Positions 1 through 11,463 of a DNA stretch of 64,000 bases are shown piece after piece. Every line of letters starts with the position of its first letter. Position 1 is the stretch's first letter. The DNA lies in contig KQ965734.1 in assembly GCA_001574975.1 (NCBI GenBank), positions 1,610 to 65,609 on the forward strand, in the 5' to 3' direction. The notes under the pieces were generated by a model that ran no database searches, was not told the origin of the DNA, and was given only the letters and a program-made list of their open reading frames with translations. Made by a program: the position numbers and the translations under genes. This DNA comes from Gonapodya prolifera JEL478 (Eukaryota; Monoblepharomycota; Monoblepharidomycetes; Monoblepharidales; Gonapodyaceae).

Positions 1-443
1 GTTCCTGCAGGTGAGTTCTATGCACATCACGTCTTGCTATGTACATCTGATCATATATACACGTTCCTGCAGTTTACAGGCTCGTGCAGCTCACCTAGGT
101 TGTGTAGCAACCTGAGGCTATGGTGACAGCCAGTTCCTGTTCAGCATTGGAAAGAATACATTCAACTGACGTAAGAGATTGCACAATCTCAGATGGTTGT
201 GTCAACTTATCTCCACTTTGGCCTTGCAGGTCAGAGCTACCCTGTGGCCCCTTTGGAGGGCAAAGGCCATGACCCTTCACCAGACACATGCTCCCATTTG
301 GTGAAACTGAAGCTGATGTGTCTGATGACCAGGAAGACCTGGACTCTTGAACAGTGAGATACTGTTGATTGCCACATGTATTGATGTTATCAGATCAAAT
401 ATACAAACAAGTTGAAGTGTGCATGGAACTCACCTGCAGGAAC
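1..443. repeat. Inverted repeat pair at window start (1-26 and 418-443)
   Basis: Bases 1-26 and the reverse complement of 418-443 match at 25 of 26 positions and centre on CCTGCAGG. Related CCTGCAG motifs occur at about 62-73 and 464-481. The enclosed ~390 bp has only short open frames (for example a minus-strand frame at 95-289) and no recognised domain. This could be a small MITE-like element or the edge of a larger transposon that begins left of the window. No target-site duplication can be assessed because the left copy starts at base 1. Confidence 0.5.
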
Positions 444-2175
444 GTGATGCCAAACTTAGGGCACGTCCTGCAGGTGTGCACATCTAAATCCGTGGCCACA
501 GTAGTGGCACAGCAGCTAATACCCAACGCTCATACTACTCTATATATTCCATGTTAGTGGATGTTAGTGTAACAATAAAGCTCTGTCTGTTGTTGGTGAA
601 CCCCACAAATCTGCAACACAAAACTGAATAGGAGGGAGCTTGTACAATCATGCAAGTCACCAGTTACTCTCCTTCACCATCACAGTGTGCCATGTGACCC
701 AAGAGGTGCGACAAACTACTTCCTCTGGTGACTGCTTGTCTTTGCCAAATGTCAATCCATCCAACCATGTAGCAAAGAAAGATAGGAGGGGAAAAAAGAA
801 GGGTGCCACCCGGCACATCTCCAAGATTGGTAATATTTCCCTTGATGGCAGAATTGAGATCTTAGTTCCTGTATCCTCTGGACATTTTACCCCAGCCTCT
901 ACTACAGTGGCTTCTTTTCCTTCAAGTGGTGGGGTGGAGAGGGTGGTGTACTATACATGAGTACCAACATCAAAGGAGCACAATTCCCATGCGTTATTCT
1001 AAGAAAGGGAAATGGACTGTGCATTCTGCAAGAGTAGTAATATCCAGGGAGCACAATTCTGCAGCATAATTCAATGTATTTAAAAACAAACTTTCTGCAA
1101 GAGTATCAATGTCAATTCGTCAAGGGAGCAGGTGCCAAGTACCACTCACTGCGTAATTCAAAACTGTATGCAAAAGAAAACTGACTCTGATGTCAAGGTG
1201 ACACTGCAAGGGTGAAAATGCACAGAGTTGTGAAGGACAGTATACACATCTTCATTCCTGAGTATGTGTGTCAATACAGTGCACAAGTATTCTGACTCAT
1301 GGGGTGATTTGCCTTTGGCAGACAGCCTCCGCCTTTCCTATGGCGGACTCTTTGACATCACTCCACAATTAGTGTACTCCACTTTGGGGGGACTTCACCT
1401 CCGCTGGACGCCTTGGTCAGCGCCTTGCGGCGCTTAGGCCTCAGGCTCACTGCGCTTGCGTCTCTCAACTCCAATTGTCACAATCCGCAAAACACTCAGT
1501 GCGGTCCAGTCAACCTGTGTGTCCCCACCGCATCTACCGTGCTATTCATCCGCTGCTTGGCCTGCTCTGCGGGTGCCTAGCTTTTCCATCATCGAATGAT
1601 AGGACGAAATCCTGTAGATGCGACGATGGAAACCGCAGCAGGGAAGTCTCAAGCCCCTCCACAGCTTCTCCGCACCGTGCGGACTGGTCAATCGCAGACT
1701 TGTTCCGGAAAAGGTACCCCTGTACGTGCGATGGAACCGCGCGACCTCACGCGGGTTAATTCCTTTTCGTTGTTGCAGTGGTGGAGTCAGGGATGTGGAT
1801 CTGAACATCAGAGGAGTTCAGTTTCAGTGTCCTCGTCGATTGCATTGCTGATCGTGGTCCAAAGTTGTGAGCGAGAAGTGCAGTATTTGCAGCTGGATGT
1901 GCCCCGGCAAAAACACCGTCACCAAAATTTCATCCGGCCCGATCACGTTCGGAATCGAATTCGGCATCTGATTCTTGCTTACAATGGGAGCGTCTTCTCA
2001 ACCGAGGTGCGTATTGCGTCAGTCCAAACACGTTCCAATTCCTTCGCGTGGAATCGCTCTCTCGGGGACTGGGATGATACAACAACTTCCGGATCGTTGG
2101 ACATCGTTCGGCATCATCTGCGCGAACACACGTGGGATCTTCCTTCTTTCCGGGACTCATACTCTACGGTTCTGC
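444..2175. other. Stretch without a supported gene
   Basis: No frame here resembles a known family. A 106-codon plus-strand frame at 640-960 has a basic patch but no motif I recognise. Overlapping frames at 1475-2525 run into the carnitine acetyltransferase gene and look like its 5' region read out of frame. An upstream non-coding exon of that gene could lie here. The stretch also holds one copy of the GC-rich dispersed repeat at 1396-1443. Confidence 0.4.
1396..1443 (+). repeat. GC-rich dispersed repeat, copy A
   Basis: About 48 bp of GC-rich sequence containing the core GGTCAGCGCCTTGCGGCG. An inverted copy at roughly 80 percent identity lies at 2553-2599. The 14-base end GGCGCTTAGGCCTC recurs inverted near 2645-2658. 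Copies in opposite orientation and inside an intron suggest a mobile or dispersed family; its class cannot be told from this window. Confidence 0.6.
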
Positions 2176-4916
2176 ATGCTTTCATCACATCAATCATTTT
2201 CGGGCTGGATTTCCGTCAATCCTCGTCATGCCGCGTCATTCAATCGATTTCTGTTCGGTCGTTGCAGGGACGCGAAACCAGCCGCCGGAAAGGTCCCTCT
2301 GCGGACGTTCGCGCATCAGGCGTCCTTGCCACAACTGCCTATCCCAGATCTCATTGCCACCAAGGACAAGCTTTTGAAATCCTCCAAACCGATTGCCCGT
2401 TCGGACAAGGAGTGGAAAGAGTTTGCAAGCAAGGTCGAGGACTTCTTTTCGACCAACGGCAGAGGTCAGGAGCTTCAAAACAGGCTCAAAAACTACGCCA
2501 AGACCCAAAAGGTAAGTGGGTTTAGTCGGCCAGAGGCCGGAGTTGCAAGATGTGAGGCCTAACGCCGCTAGGCGCTGACCGAGGGGTCCGCCGGAGGCGA
2601 GTGATCTGCGAAGCGGAATGTACTCTCTCGCGGAGCGTACATCGAGGCCTAAGCGCCGATAAGGGGGCCGGGGNGGGCGAGGAAGGAAGGGGAGGGTGGC
2701 GTACGTTGGCAATCAAAGCGTGCGGACTGAGTTTTCACTTTCCCAACGTGCTTCCTGTTCCCGGTCTCCACCTCAATTTCCGTGCTCCTGGCCTCGAATT
2801 CAAACCGCTTTGAAGCGAAACTGGCTTGACCGACTTTGGCTTTCCAAAGCGTACCTCTCGTACCGGGAATCGTCCGTCATCAATGTGTCGTACTGGCTGC
2901 TGTTCCTTGAAGACCACCCAAATCAGCCCGCCGCGCTCGTCGAGACTCCTCCCAAGAAGGGTGTCGTGGGAACACCCTGGCAGATCGAAAGGGCGGCAGG
3001 ACTCGTCCAGAATTTGTTGTCGTACAAGGAGAGGCTCGACAGGTGGGTTAAACTGTGGCTTCTGAATGAATTAGTGGTTGAAAGTAGAAGGTAATGGTGG
3101 CTATGTATCTGTTCAGGGAAGAGATCGCTCCTGAGTATATGCAAAAGACCACCCCTCTCTCCATGGACCAGTACACACTGCTCTACGGCGGAACTCGCAT
3201 ACCCGGCTCTCCAGAGGATCTGATCGTCACTCAACACCCGAACCACAATCGACACATTGTGGTGCTCGTGAAGGACCAAGTATTCAAGGTGGACGTTCTC
3301 GGCCCCAAAGGCGAGAGAATTACCAACGAGGAGATAAAACGGTATTTGTTTTGTTTCCCCCTTGGTTACGGCATGGCATCATCCATAACATTTCTCCACC
3401 CCAAGCCTTCTTAAATCTTGTGTGGACGCCGCTTTGTCAACCCCTGCTGAGGCTCCCGTGACCATTTTCGCCACCAATCATCGCGACCGAACCTACGAAT
3501 ACACAGAGGAGCTTCTTGCATTGTCCCCCAAGAACCGCGAGAACCACCAAATCATGGTCGACGCCCTTTTCGCTTTATGTCTGGATGATTACTCCACGGA
3601 AGATTCCATTGATTCGGTACGTCGAGCCGAACTGTGGAATGATGCCATGTCAACGCATCTCACGAATTCGTCTCCAGCGCCACAAGCAATTTTTCCACGG
3701 CTTCGACGGAAAGAACCGTTGGGCCGACAAAGAACTCCAGTTCATTGTCGCGAACAATGGACGTGCCGGGATGATGGGCGAACACTCCCCGTCGGACGCG
3801 GCAGTTCCCAACCAGATCGTGAACTGGGTGCTCGAACAGTGAGGAATTTTAGAATTGTTTCACACTTCACAATTGGCATCAAAACTCGCACATATAATAG
3901 CGAACCCGCACCTGAACCACCCACAGCGCAACCTTCCTTGAAACTCGCTCAACCCACCAAGTTGAAGTGGGCGGTATCTCCCACCACATTGGCCAATGTC
4001 AAGGAGTCGGAAGAGTACATTCTCAAATGGATTAACACTTGCGACTCCCTCGTTCTGGACTTTAAAGACTACGGTGCTGGGTTTGTAAAGAAGACGGTCA
4101 AAGTGTCTCCGGACGCATATGCACAAATGATGCTGCAGATGACGTTCAAACGAATGTACAAATGGCCCACACAAGTTTACGAGGTTTGTCTTTCCCAAAG
4201 CTCTAATCGACTTGGCGATGAGAGTTCACGAACCTGTGTTCTGTTTAGACCGCCTCTACTCGCCAGTTCGACCTGGGAAGAACCGAAACAACTCGCGTAT
4301 GCTCCATCGACAGTGAGAATTTCTGCAATGCCTTCGACAACAGCAAGGTCCCGGCAGCCGCGAAAGTAAAACTGCTTCGCACGGCGTGCGAAGCCCACGT
4401 CAAGTACTCCAAGGAAGCAAGCGCTGGTCAAGGAATTGATCGCCACCTTTTAGGTAAACACACCCCTGAACCCACACCCGATGTGACTTACACCGTATGA
4501 CGAAACCTTTTCAAGGCCTCAAGTGCATGAACAAGCCGGGCGAGCCCCTTCACCCACTATTTGGCGATGAGCTGTACAACAGAGGGTCGCATCACAGAAT
4601 CTCCACCTCAAACCTTTCCGTTAGTTCAAGGACTCTCGCTGGCTTTGGACCAACCGCTCCCGACGGTAAGCCCTAGTAATTCAATTCCTTTTTTTTTTTT
4701 GTCTGCTGAGCTTTATGCTGGCCCCTAGGCTACGGATCCAACTACAATACACAGGAGAACTGGATGCTTTTCTCCATTTCATCCCTTCGCTCGTCTTCTG
4801 ACGTCAACACTGGCGCTTTTCGGGACACTCTACAACAGGTCCTGAAGGACAGCAAGAAGCTCATCGAACAAGGCGTCGCAGAGCTTGGTGAAGTTAAACC
4901 GAAGGCAAAGTTGTAA
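2176..4916 (+). CDS. CAT2: Carnitine O-acetyltransferase with peroxisomal C-terminus
   Basis: Transfers acetyl groups between CoA and carnitine so that acetyl units can cross organelle membranes. Spliced exons give the family order: N-terminal FAHQASLPQLPIPDL, then RNWLDRLWLSKAYLSYRE, LSMDQYTLLYGGTRIPG, the catalytic-His segment GEHSPSDAAVPNQ, and the C-terminal STSNLSVSSRTLAGFGP. The protein ends in AKL, a type 1 peroxisomal signal also found on yeast Cat2. The in-frame ATG at 2176 gives a Ser/Arg-rich, acid-poor leader compatible with mitochondrial import. The true start is uncertain because other upstream exons are possible. Exon 1 ends at 2511 and exon 2 runs 2816-3042. Intron 1 (304 nt) is unusually long and holds repeat copy B and the N base. 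Confidence 0.9.
2553..2599 (-). repeat. GC-rich dispersed repeat, copy B, inside intron 1 of CAT2
   Basis: Inverted relative to copy A (1396-1443), sharing the reverse complement of the GGTCAGCGCC...GCGGCG...TTAGGCCT core. A further exact 14-base piece of the family lies at about 2645-2658. It sits in the carnitine acetyltransferase intron, which is about four times longer than most introns here, consistent with an insertion. Confidence 0.6.
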
Positions 4917-5059
4917 TTGTAGTGGTTCCAATACAAATTAAAGTGGTATAAATATGACATTCCTCTGAACTAACCTGGTGAGTAAATAGTCCTAAATTGG
5001 ATGTAACGGGATAAATTAGATCCCCCGAGTCCCAGCGTCATATGTACACAGTGACTCAA

Positions 5060-6228
5060 TCAACTGCAAGCGTTCGTCCAGTCCCAACCACATTTGTATC
5101 CGCGGGTGCCGGGTGCTTCTCCAGACCACGAGCAATCATAGCAAATTTGCCCCGAGGCGCAGCCGGCGGTGAGACATGACCCAGATGAGGATCCACTCGA
5201 GCCGGATCCATAACAAGCCGTGGTCCAGTCTGGACCACATAAGTTAGGCTTGCCTACGTCCGCGCAACTGTAGCAACTCGATCCAGCAGAACAGTCGGAA
5301 TCCAAAACGCAGACACCTTGCTCGCAGCAACTTGTCCCGCTCCCGCAACAGCGTTGGGTCGAGTAGCTGCACCAAGTGCCTCCATAACTGTCGCACTGCA
5401 AGGTTTGTCAGTTGACAGCAACCAACAACAAAAAGTCATCACGAAAGTACTTACGCAGGCTAGTGAAGAGCTGATGCAGTACCCCGCGCACGATTGTGCA
5501 CCCCATCCACAAGCGCTTCCTGCTTGTGCCGCTGCTGTTACAGCTGTTCCGTTGTAGTTTGGATTCCTAACGCAAGCCCCATTTTGGCACAGCTGGTTCG
5601 CTTTGCAGCAAGTGGTCCCGCAACACGTTTGCGGCAGGGTACACGTCTTCCCTGTCGAGTTGTTGCACTTTGTAATGACAATTGGAGCATACGTTGGACA
5701 AATATGCGATTGCGCACTTCCCCGATTTACACTCACACATCTTTGGCTGTTTGTCATACATGCGGAGCCACATGTCCCATTAGCTTGGCAAACAGGCCAT
5801 ACCATGAGAGGATTTATTTCGCTTCCTGCCGCGCTGATAGTTTCAGTTTGTGGCAAGGTTGTGGTTGTAGTTGCTCCAACCAAAATATCCAGTGTAGTTG
5901 ATATGGTTGTCGTTGCGTCAACGGCAATATTAAGTGTAGTTGATGTAGTTGTCGTTGGTTGCGGAGGATTTTCCGTCGGCGTCGAACTTGTGGTCGTACT
6001 TGATTCCACTGAGTTCCCCCCGACGGTTCCAGTTGTTCCAGAATCCGAGAACGACGTTGTCGGCAAAGTGGCTGGCATCACTGTGGTTGTGCTAGTTTCG
6101 TTCAATTGCCTCTTCGCGATTCTCAGTCGTGGATCGCCAATCGCTCCCGAAACACAGATGGACAAAATAAACACCACGAGGAATCGAAGATTGAAGGAAA
6201 CAGCACGAGAGATTTTGGTGGCGGCCAT
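5060..6228 (-). CDS. Secreted Cys-rich protein A
   Basis: Function not recognised. Three exons are proposed: 5737-6228, 5455-5667 and 5060-5395 (about 346 aa). The ATG at 6228 opens a clear signal peptide (hydrophobic LRFLVVFILSICVSGA), followed by a dibasic RIAKRQ site that could be cut by a Kex2-type protease. A Ser/Thr-rich, probably O-glycosylated stretch of about 100 residues follows. The C-terminal half is Cys-rich, with paired cysteines such as QTCCGTTCCKANQLCQNGAC, SACGWGAQSCAGYCISS and SSCYSCADVGKPNLCGP. It is a paralogue of the next gene. The 69-nt intron between exons 1 and 2 has no stop and keeps frame, so a version retaining it is possible. No transmembrane segment follows the signal peptide. 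Confidence 0.8.
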
Positions 6229-6586
6229 GTCGAGGTTTTCGCCACAAGTTGAGTTCCAAGGCAGCGGTTTATGTGCGTCCGTCAACCCCAATCTGGAATA
6301 AAGGGGAAACCCGAATGCCCATTCAGGAAATTCTTCGAAAAAGGTCGCTCATCGCACGCAAATTAATTGTTGTTTGTGACCGAGAAACAATCCTTCCCTC
6401 TCCTTTTCCGGTGTGAGTCGTTCTGTGTCAATGCTGTTCAGCCCATTCCAGTCCGCTTGCAAAGCGACGATATAGCTGGTGCAGAAGTCAATTAATTAGG
6501 TGTAAAGTACATGTCTAATACATCAGGTCCCCGTTCAAAGTGATCATACATAAAAATACAAATTCGCAGTCCATTACCATCGGCAA

Positions 6587-8626
6587 CTAACATGGGCCCA
6601 CGCATGCGCACCACCAACTCCATCCACACTTCGAGCCACCAGATCCAGGCGGGTTCCCCGCCAGTGTGCAGTCGTAACACGTTTGGCCCCCAGAACAGCC
6701 AGAAGAAATACAGCTGCTGGTTGAGCCGCCGGACCCAGAGGACGATCCCAGGCATGCAGCAGACCAGCTGGGACCGCATAAATTTGGTTTGCCGACATCA
6801 GCGCAGCTGTAGCAGTAAGATCCGGCCGGGCACTGAGAATTGTCCACGCAGACTCCGGGTGCACAACACTGCCCCCATCCACAACATTGCCAGCCAGCGG
6901 TACCACACCAGGTGCCACCATTCCAGTCGCACTTGATAGACATGAGTGAGCTACTGCGTATAGCGAATGAAGTCTATCAGTTTCACTTACGCAAGTCAAC
7001 GATGAGCTGATACAATATCCCGCACAAGACTGCTGACCCCACCCACAAGCTGACCCAGCCAGCGCGGAGGCATCAGCTGTTGCGTTGTAATTGGGATTTA
7101 TCACGCAGTTTCCATTCTGGCACATTTTATTCGCGGCGCAGCACTTTGTACCACAACAGGACTGAGTGGTTAGACACGTTTTCCCACTAGGACACTGAAA
7201 TAAAAGTGTAAGGAGCTTTTCCAGTCTTTTTTCCCAGTAAGAACTCACGCATTGTTGCGATCCCTGCATACATGTTCCGTTACACATGCCGCTCGCCTGG
7301 CAGGTCGGATATTGCATATATGGGTTGTACGGTAGTGTAGTTGTAACTGTTGTAGTGCTGCTGGTGGTTGTATTTATTTGCGACAGAGTTGTGCTCAATG
7401 GGACGGATGTTGTTTCTGTTGAGATTGTGGAGGTACTGGTGGTTGTACTGATTTGCGTCAGAGTGGTGCTGAATGGGAAGGATGTTGTTTCTGTTGAGAT
7501 CGTGGAGGCGGAGGTTGGATTCTGGCTTAAGGTTGTCGCTGAATAAATTGAAAGTGCGTCGGTTGTAGTCGATGCATTCCCAGGCGCTGTTGTGGCGTCG
7601 CTGAAGGATGTTGCCGTCGACGGCCCGCTTGTCAAGGCTACGCTTTCGTTTACCGTGGGGTTCGCAAAAGAAGCGGTCGTGGAGGTAGGTGAAACTGGGT
7701 TTGCGGTCTCTAGACTTGACGCTGCGACTACAGCAGAAGAGACGTCGAGTCCATTGGGAGCTGATACCGAAGCGGAAGCCGTGCTCGCGGGTACAACGGT
7801 AACGACATTTTGTGTATGGGTGGTTTCAAATGCAGTGGAGTCCGTGGGAGGGGTGGAGGTCTCGGGGACTGTTGTAGCCTCTGCACTAGAGAAGTCAGAA
7901 GTTCCGTTGAGAGGAGTAGCAGATGATGACGCTTCAGTCGAAGCAATGTCGGTGGAAATAGTGGTAGTCGCATTTTGGTGGACCGTTGATGGGGAAGAAA
8001 CTTCAGAGGTGCCGATAGAGGTTATTTCAGATATGATGGTGGATGTCGACCAAATATTCGTTGACGATGAAAGTGGCACCTCAAGTGGAACAGATTCCGT
8101 TGCAGACGGAACAGTGGTCGAGATTGATGGTTCTTCCGAGCTCACGGTCGAGCTTAAAGAAAACAAGGAGTATGACGAAGATCCAGGAATTTTCTCGGTC
8201 GAAGTTTCGGTCTGGGAAGTCAACACAGTTTGCGTCGTTTCGGAGACAGAAATCGACGTTTGTATCCATTCAATGGACGTGGCAAGCGCCGGCGATTCAG
8301 CGGTAGTGGTTGAAGATCCGATTTCATCCCGACGCAAGACCCGTCTTCGATTCTCATGGTTGATGTCGTTGCGTCCCTGGATAAACGTGTTCGGCAATCG
8401 TTACAAAGTCACGACTGAAGTATGAGGGAGAGCGATAGAGATCTTCAAAGCTACATACATCGAAGTGTCCTCCGCTTGGATTGTCAGGTGCGGGCATTCG
8501 TATGTCAATTTTGGTCGTCGCGGCAACTTGAACGAGCAGAACCAGGAGGAGCGCTGAAAGAGCAAATCGCCGACGCTGGGCAGCTCCAGTTGTGTCCATC
8601 CCCGAATTCTGGTTAATGGGCGCCAT
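6587..8626 (-). CDS. Secreted Cys-rich protein B with long Ser/Thr-rich stalk
   Basis: Paralogue of the preceding gene with the same Cys-rich C-terminal half (TQSCCGTKCCAANKMCQNG, SACGWGQQSCAGYCISS, CYSCADVGKPNLCGPSW). Four exons are proposed: 8459-8626, 7249-8376, 6991-7194 and 6587-6931 (about 614 aa). The N-terminus has a signal peptide (FALSALLLVLLVQVAA) and basic sites RRR and RR before a Ser/Thr-rich region of some 330 residues, expected to be heavily O-glycosylated and extended. A 25-residue unit is duplicated near its end. Exon joins after Cys residues are phase 0 and match those of the paralogue. A cell-wall or adhesion role is plausible but is inference. Confidence 0.82.
7363..7512 (-). 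repeat. Tandem duplication of a 75-bp unit within Cys-rich protein B
   Basis: Two adjacent copies, 7363-7437 and 7438-7512, differ by scattered substitutions and encode two 25-residue Thr/Ser-rich units beginning TISTETTSFPFSTTL and TISTETTSVPLSTTL. The length is a multiple of three, so the frame is kept. It lies in the stalk just before the Cys-rich half. Confidence 0.8.
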
Positions 8627-9185
8627 GAGCTTTCAGCGGGGATGTTTCCTTATATGAATCGTCCAACGCAGATTTCCCTCGCGGCCAAACCTTGCCTCAT
8701 TCGGACATTCGGCGATTCTCGATTCAGCCCAAAATCAATTGCAAATAAACAAAATGCGAGTTTCAAGATCTCGACTTACCGAGCCACTCTTCGACATAAA
8801 ATCTACCGCCACCATGCTTACTCAAGTAGCCCTAGTGATTTTTTTTAACTCGTGAATCAAAATCATTTTGAAAGGAACAATAGTCAGATCGCACTGGAGA
8901 AATCTGTATCCAGTTCGTGCTCAAGTTCTGACTCTTTCCCGTTTAGGAGAAGATTGCCGAACGCACGGTCAGGGCAAAGCCGCTCATGTGGAGTTTCCCC
9001 AAGAAAAGTAGCTACAGTCTTAATTCTGTAGGCTCTCGGATGCAAATAACTGAGCGTATTAATGTATGCTATCGTGTTGCATTATATATTCTGACTTTGT
9101 TGGCCGGTCAGTGAGTGTGGCGTCCCGCAACACTCCACGAGGCAGGAAACCTCCACTTGTTCACCCAATTCGGCACACCACCGTG
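8627..9185. promoter_or_regulatory. Intergenic region between divergent Cys-rich genes
   Basis: About 560 bp separating the starts of two genes transcribed away from each other. It must hold both promoters. I see no clear TATA box at a fixed distance and no gene in it. The shared position suggests possible co-regulation of the two surface proteins, which is inference. Confidence 0.45.
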
Positions 9186-11463
9186 ATGGCACCAAGAGGC
9201 TACTCCCGGCTCTCTGCCATCACACTTTATGCGTGTTTGAGCTTTATTCTCCTCGTCGCGAGTCTCGTTTCAGCGGCACATTCACGGACTAAGCGAGAAA
9301 TGGAAGACCTGGCGTTTCGCGAAGTAGCCGGAGGTGAGTTTATGTGCTCCACTCTCAAGCTATTGTATCGTGACCATGAACGATTCTACAGGCCCAGCCA
9401 TCTCGATCCCTGTTGTGGAGTCTCAGTTTTCTCGACGGCAATCTGCCAACCTCACATGCCCTTCAGGACAAAGACAGTGTATCAACGTATGCATCGATAA
9501 CGGACTCAGTTGTGTAAGTGGAACTCGTAGTGAGAACTTCTATTTCACTCTAACATATTATCATGCAGTGCGAATCACTGAAAGCGTACTGTTTCAAAGG
9601 GGGTGACTTCTGTTGCTCTAAAGAAATGTGCTGTGGATTGGGAGAAGTTTGCGTGGGAGGCCCTTTCAACTCCACTTGCGAGCCCATTCCTGTGGAACCA
9701 AAGTTCAATTCCAGCTGCAGCGGGAATGCACAATGCCCCATGGGTCTCTTCTGCACGAATGGTAAGAACCATACTCAGCTCTCTCGATGTGGCTTGTAAC
9801 GTGCTCTGCCTCAGGAAAATGCGGATGTCCCTCTACGAAAGTGCCATGCAACAACAATACAAAATGCTGTCCCGCTCTCACATTCGGACAGGCATGCACT
9901 GATGGAACGGAGTGCATGAATTTGCTTCAATGTTCTCAAGGTATGTACTCCCAAAGGTTCGGTACGATCCATATTTTCACACATACATACAGGGTTATGT
10001 TCGTGCCCAACATCCGTCTCGTTCGCTTGCGAGGGGAACACAACGTGCTGCACCACCAACACACTATCTTCCGTCGTCATGGGCTCCGCGGTGCCAACTA
10101 CAACAGCAGGTGCGAACTCCGGATCTCCCGGTCTCTCGTGGGTCCTCTATTATGTACTTGAACTGTGTGCAGCCGAATTAATCTGTTACCTGTTTGCAGA
10201 GTGGATTCTAGTGGTGAACAGAAGTCATCAGTCCCACTCGGCGCAATTTTGGGTGGCACCGCCGCTGCTCTCCTTTGCACCATCGCGTTGGCTGCATACT
10301 TTTTGGCTCGGAGACGTCGGCAGCAATCTGACAACGCAGATATAAAGGTTTTGCGAAAAGTGAAGAAGGTTGGCACCGATGGAACGATGTAAGCGTGTTA
10401 TTTGCTTTCATTAGTGCTTCTTATTTTGACCGCATGGACATCATATGTGATAAACCAGTTATGAAGAAGTGGTCACCACCACTTTGAACGGCGATAACAG
10501 GCTGAGCTCTGCATCAACCTTGCAAGGAGATGATGGCGTCGCAGTGAGCTCACCAGTCCGCTGCCCGACGATTTATTGACATTAACGAGAATTCTAGCCA
10601 CACTGGCTCTTCAGCAGGCTTGCAGGGCCCACACGTATGACTCTTCGAAGTGTGCCATATGAGGGACCGTTATGCGCAGTTGTGAAAGGCGTAAGTCCCC
10701 CATCTAATACCTCTTCTCGACCTTTTCTGATTACTCTGTCTCGATAAGTACAACCCCGAGTCGGACGACGAACTGGCTCTTGACCCTGGTCATTTGGTCG
10801 AACTGAAGCATATTTTCAGGGATGGGTGGGGTGTAGGCGTGAACCTCGACACGGGAATGTACGGTGCGATACCTCTGTGAGTGCCGAGAGCTATTGCGTG
10901 ACGCCGCCGGTTGCTAACTTCCGTTTCTAGGACTGCACTCGAGTTTGCGGGACATATGCTCCCCACGGCGCCGTCAACGATGCCCGCTAATGCTCAAGGA
11001 GTCTCACGTCGGATGGAATCTTCGACGTGGGCGCTAAGCCCTTCAATGACGGCTGGTGCGCAGAACATTGTCTCTCGGCGGGTCAGTGTTCCTGTGACCT
11101 CGTCAATGTTGGCAATTATTGCATCTGGCAAGGTAAGACTTGTGTGATCTGGTTGTGCAAGTGTGCGTCGGAATCCTGATGGTGGTTTTGTCGCAGCCAA
11201 ACGGGGAATGTCCACCACCCCAACATTCGAAGTCGGACACAGTAATTTCTGGTCGTACAGCGACTCATCCTTCTTCAACGTCATCGGCGACCACCTTCAT
11301 GACAACTCCATTATCAGCTTCGATTGTGTCTGTGTACTCAGCTGGGGTACTTCCGAGACCCGTGCCAGTTGCAACTCGTGACACCGCCGAGTCAAGTGAC
11401 GGAAATGGCATGGATGTTCGTGGTCCTTTCACCAGTCCACCTGGTAGTGGACCCCAGTTCTGA
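9186..11463 (+). CDS. Transmembrane Cys-rich surface protein with cytoplasmic SH3 domain
   Basis: About ten exons can be joined in frame. The ATG at 9186 opens a signal peptide (LYACLSFILLVASLVSA), then a dibasic TKRE site. The outer part has Cys modules: CPSGQRQCINVCIDNGLSC, YCFKGGDFCCSKEMCCGLG, CGCPSTKVPCNNNTKCC and LCSCPTSVSFACEGNTTCC. One membrane span (AILGGTAAALLCTIALAAYF) is followed by a basic stop-transfer RRRR. The inner part carries an SH3-like domain: VVKGYNPESDDELALDPG, then RDGWGVGVNLDTGMYGAIPL. The tail is Ser/Thr/Pro-rich and ends PPGSGPQF. SH3 domains bind proline motifs, so the protein could link a wall or ligand signal to actin or MAPK partners; this is inference. It neighbours two secreted Cys-rich relatives transcribed in the opposite direction. 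Confidence 0.8.

Noticed and set aside
1596-2525. 309-codon plus-strand open frame
   Set aside because: It overlaps the first CAT2 exon in another frame and shows no domain; the CAT2 frame is supported by homology.
7592-8425. 277-codon plus-strand open frame rich in Val/Glu
   Set aside because: It is antisense to the Ser/Thr stalk of Cys-rich protein B; the composition mirrors the opposite strand and it has no domain.
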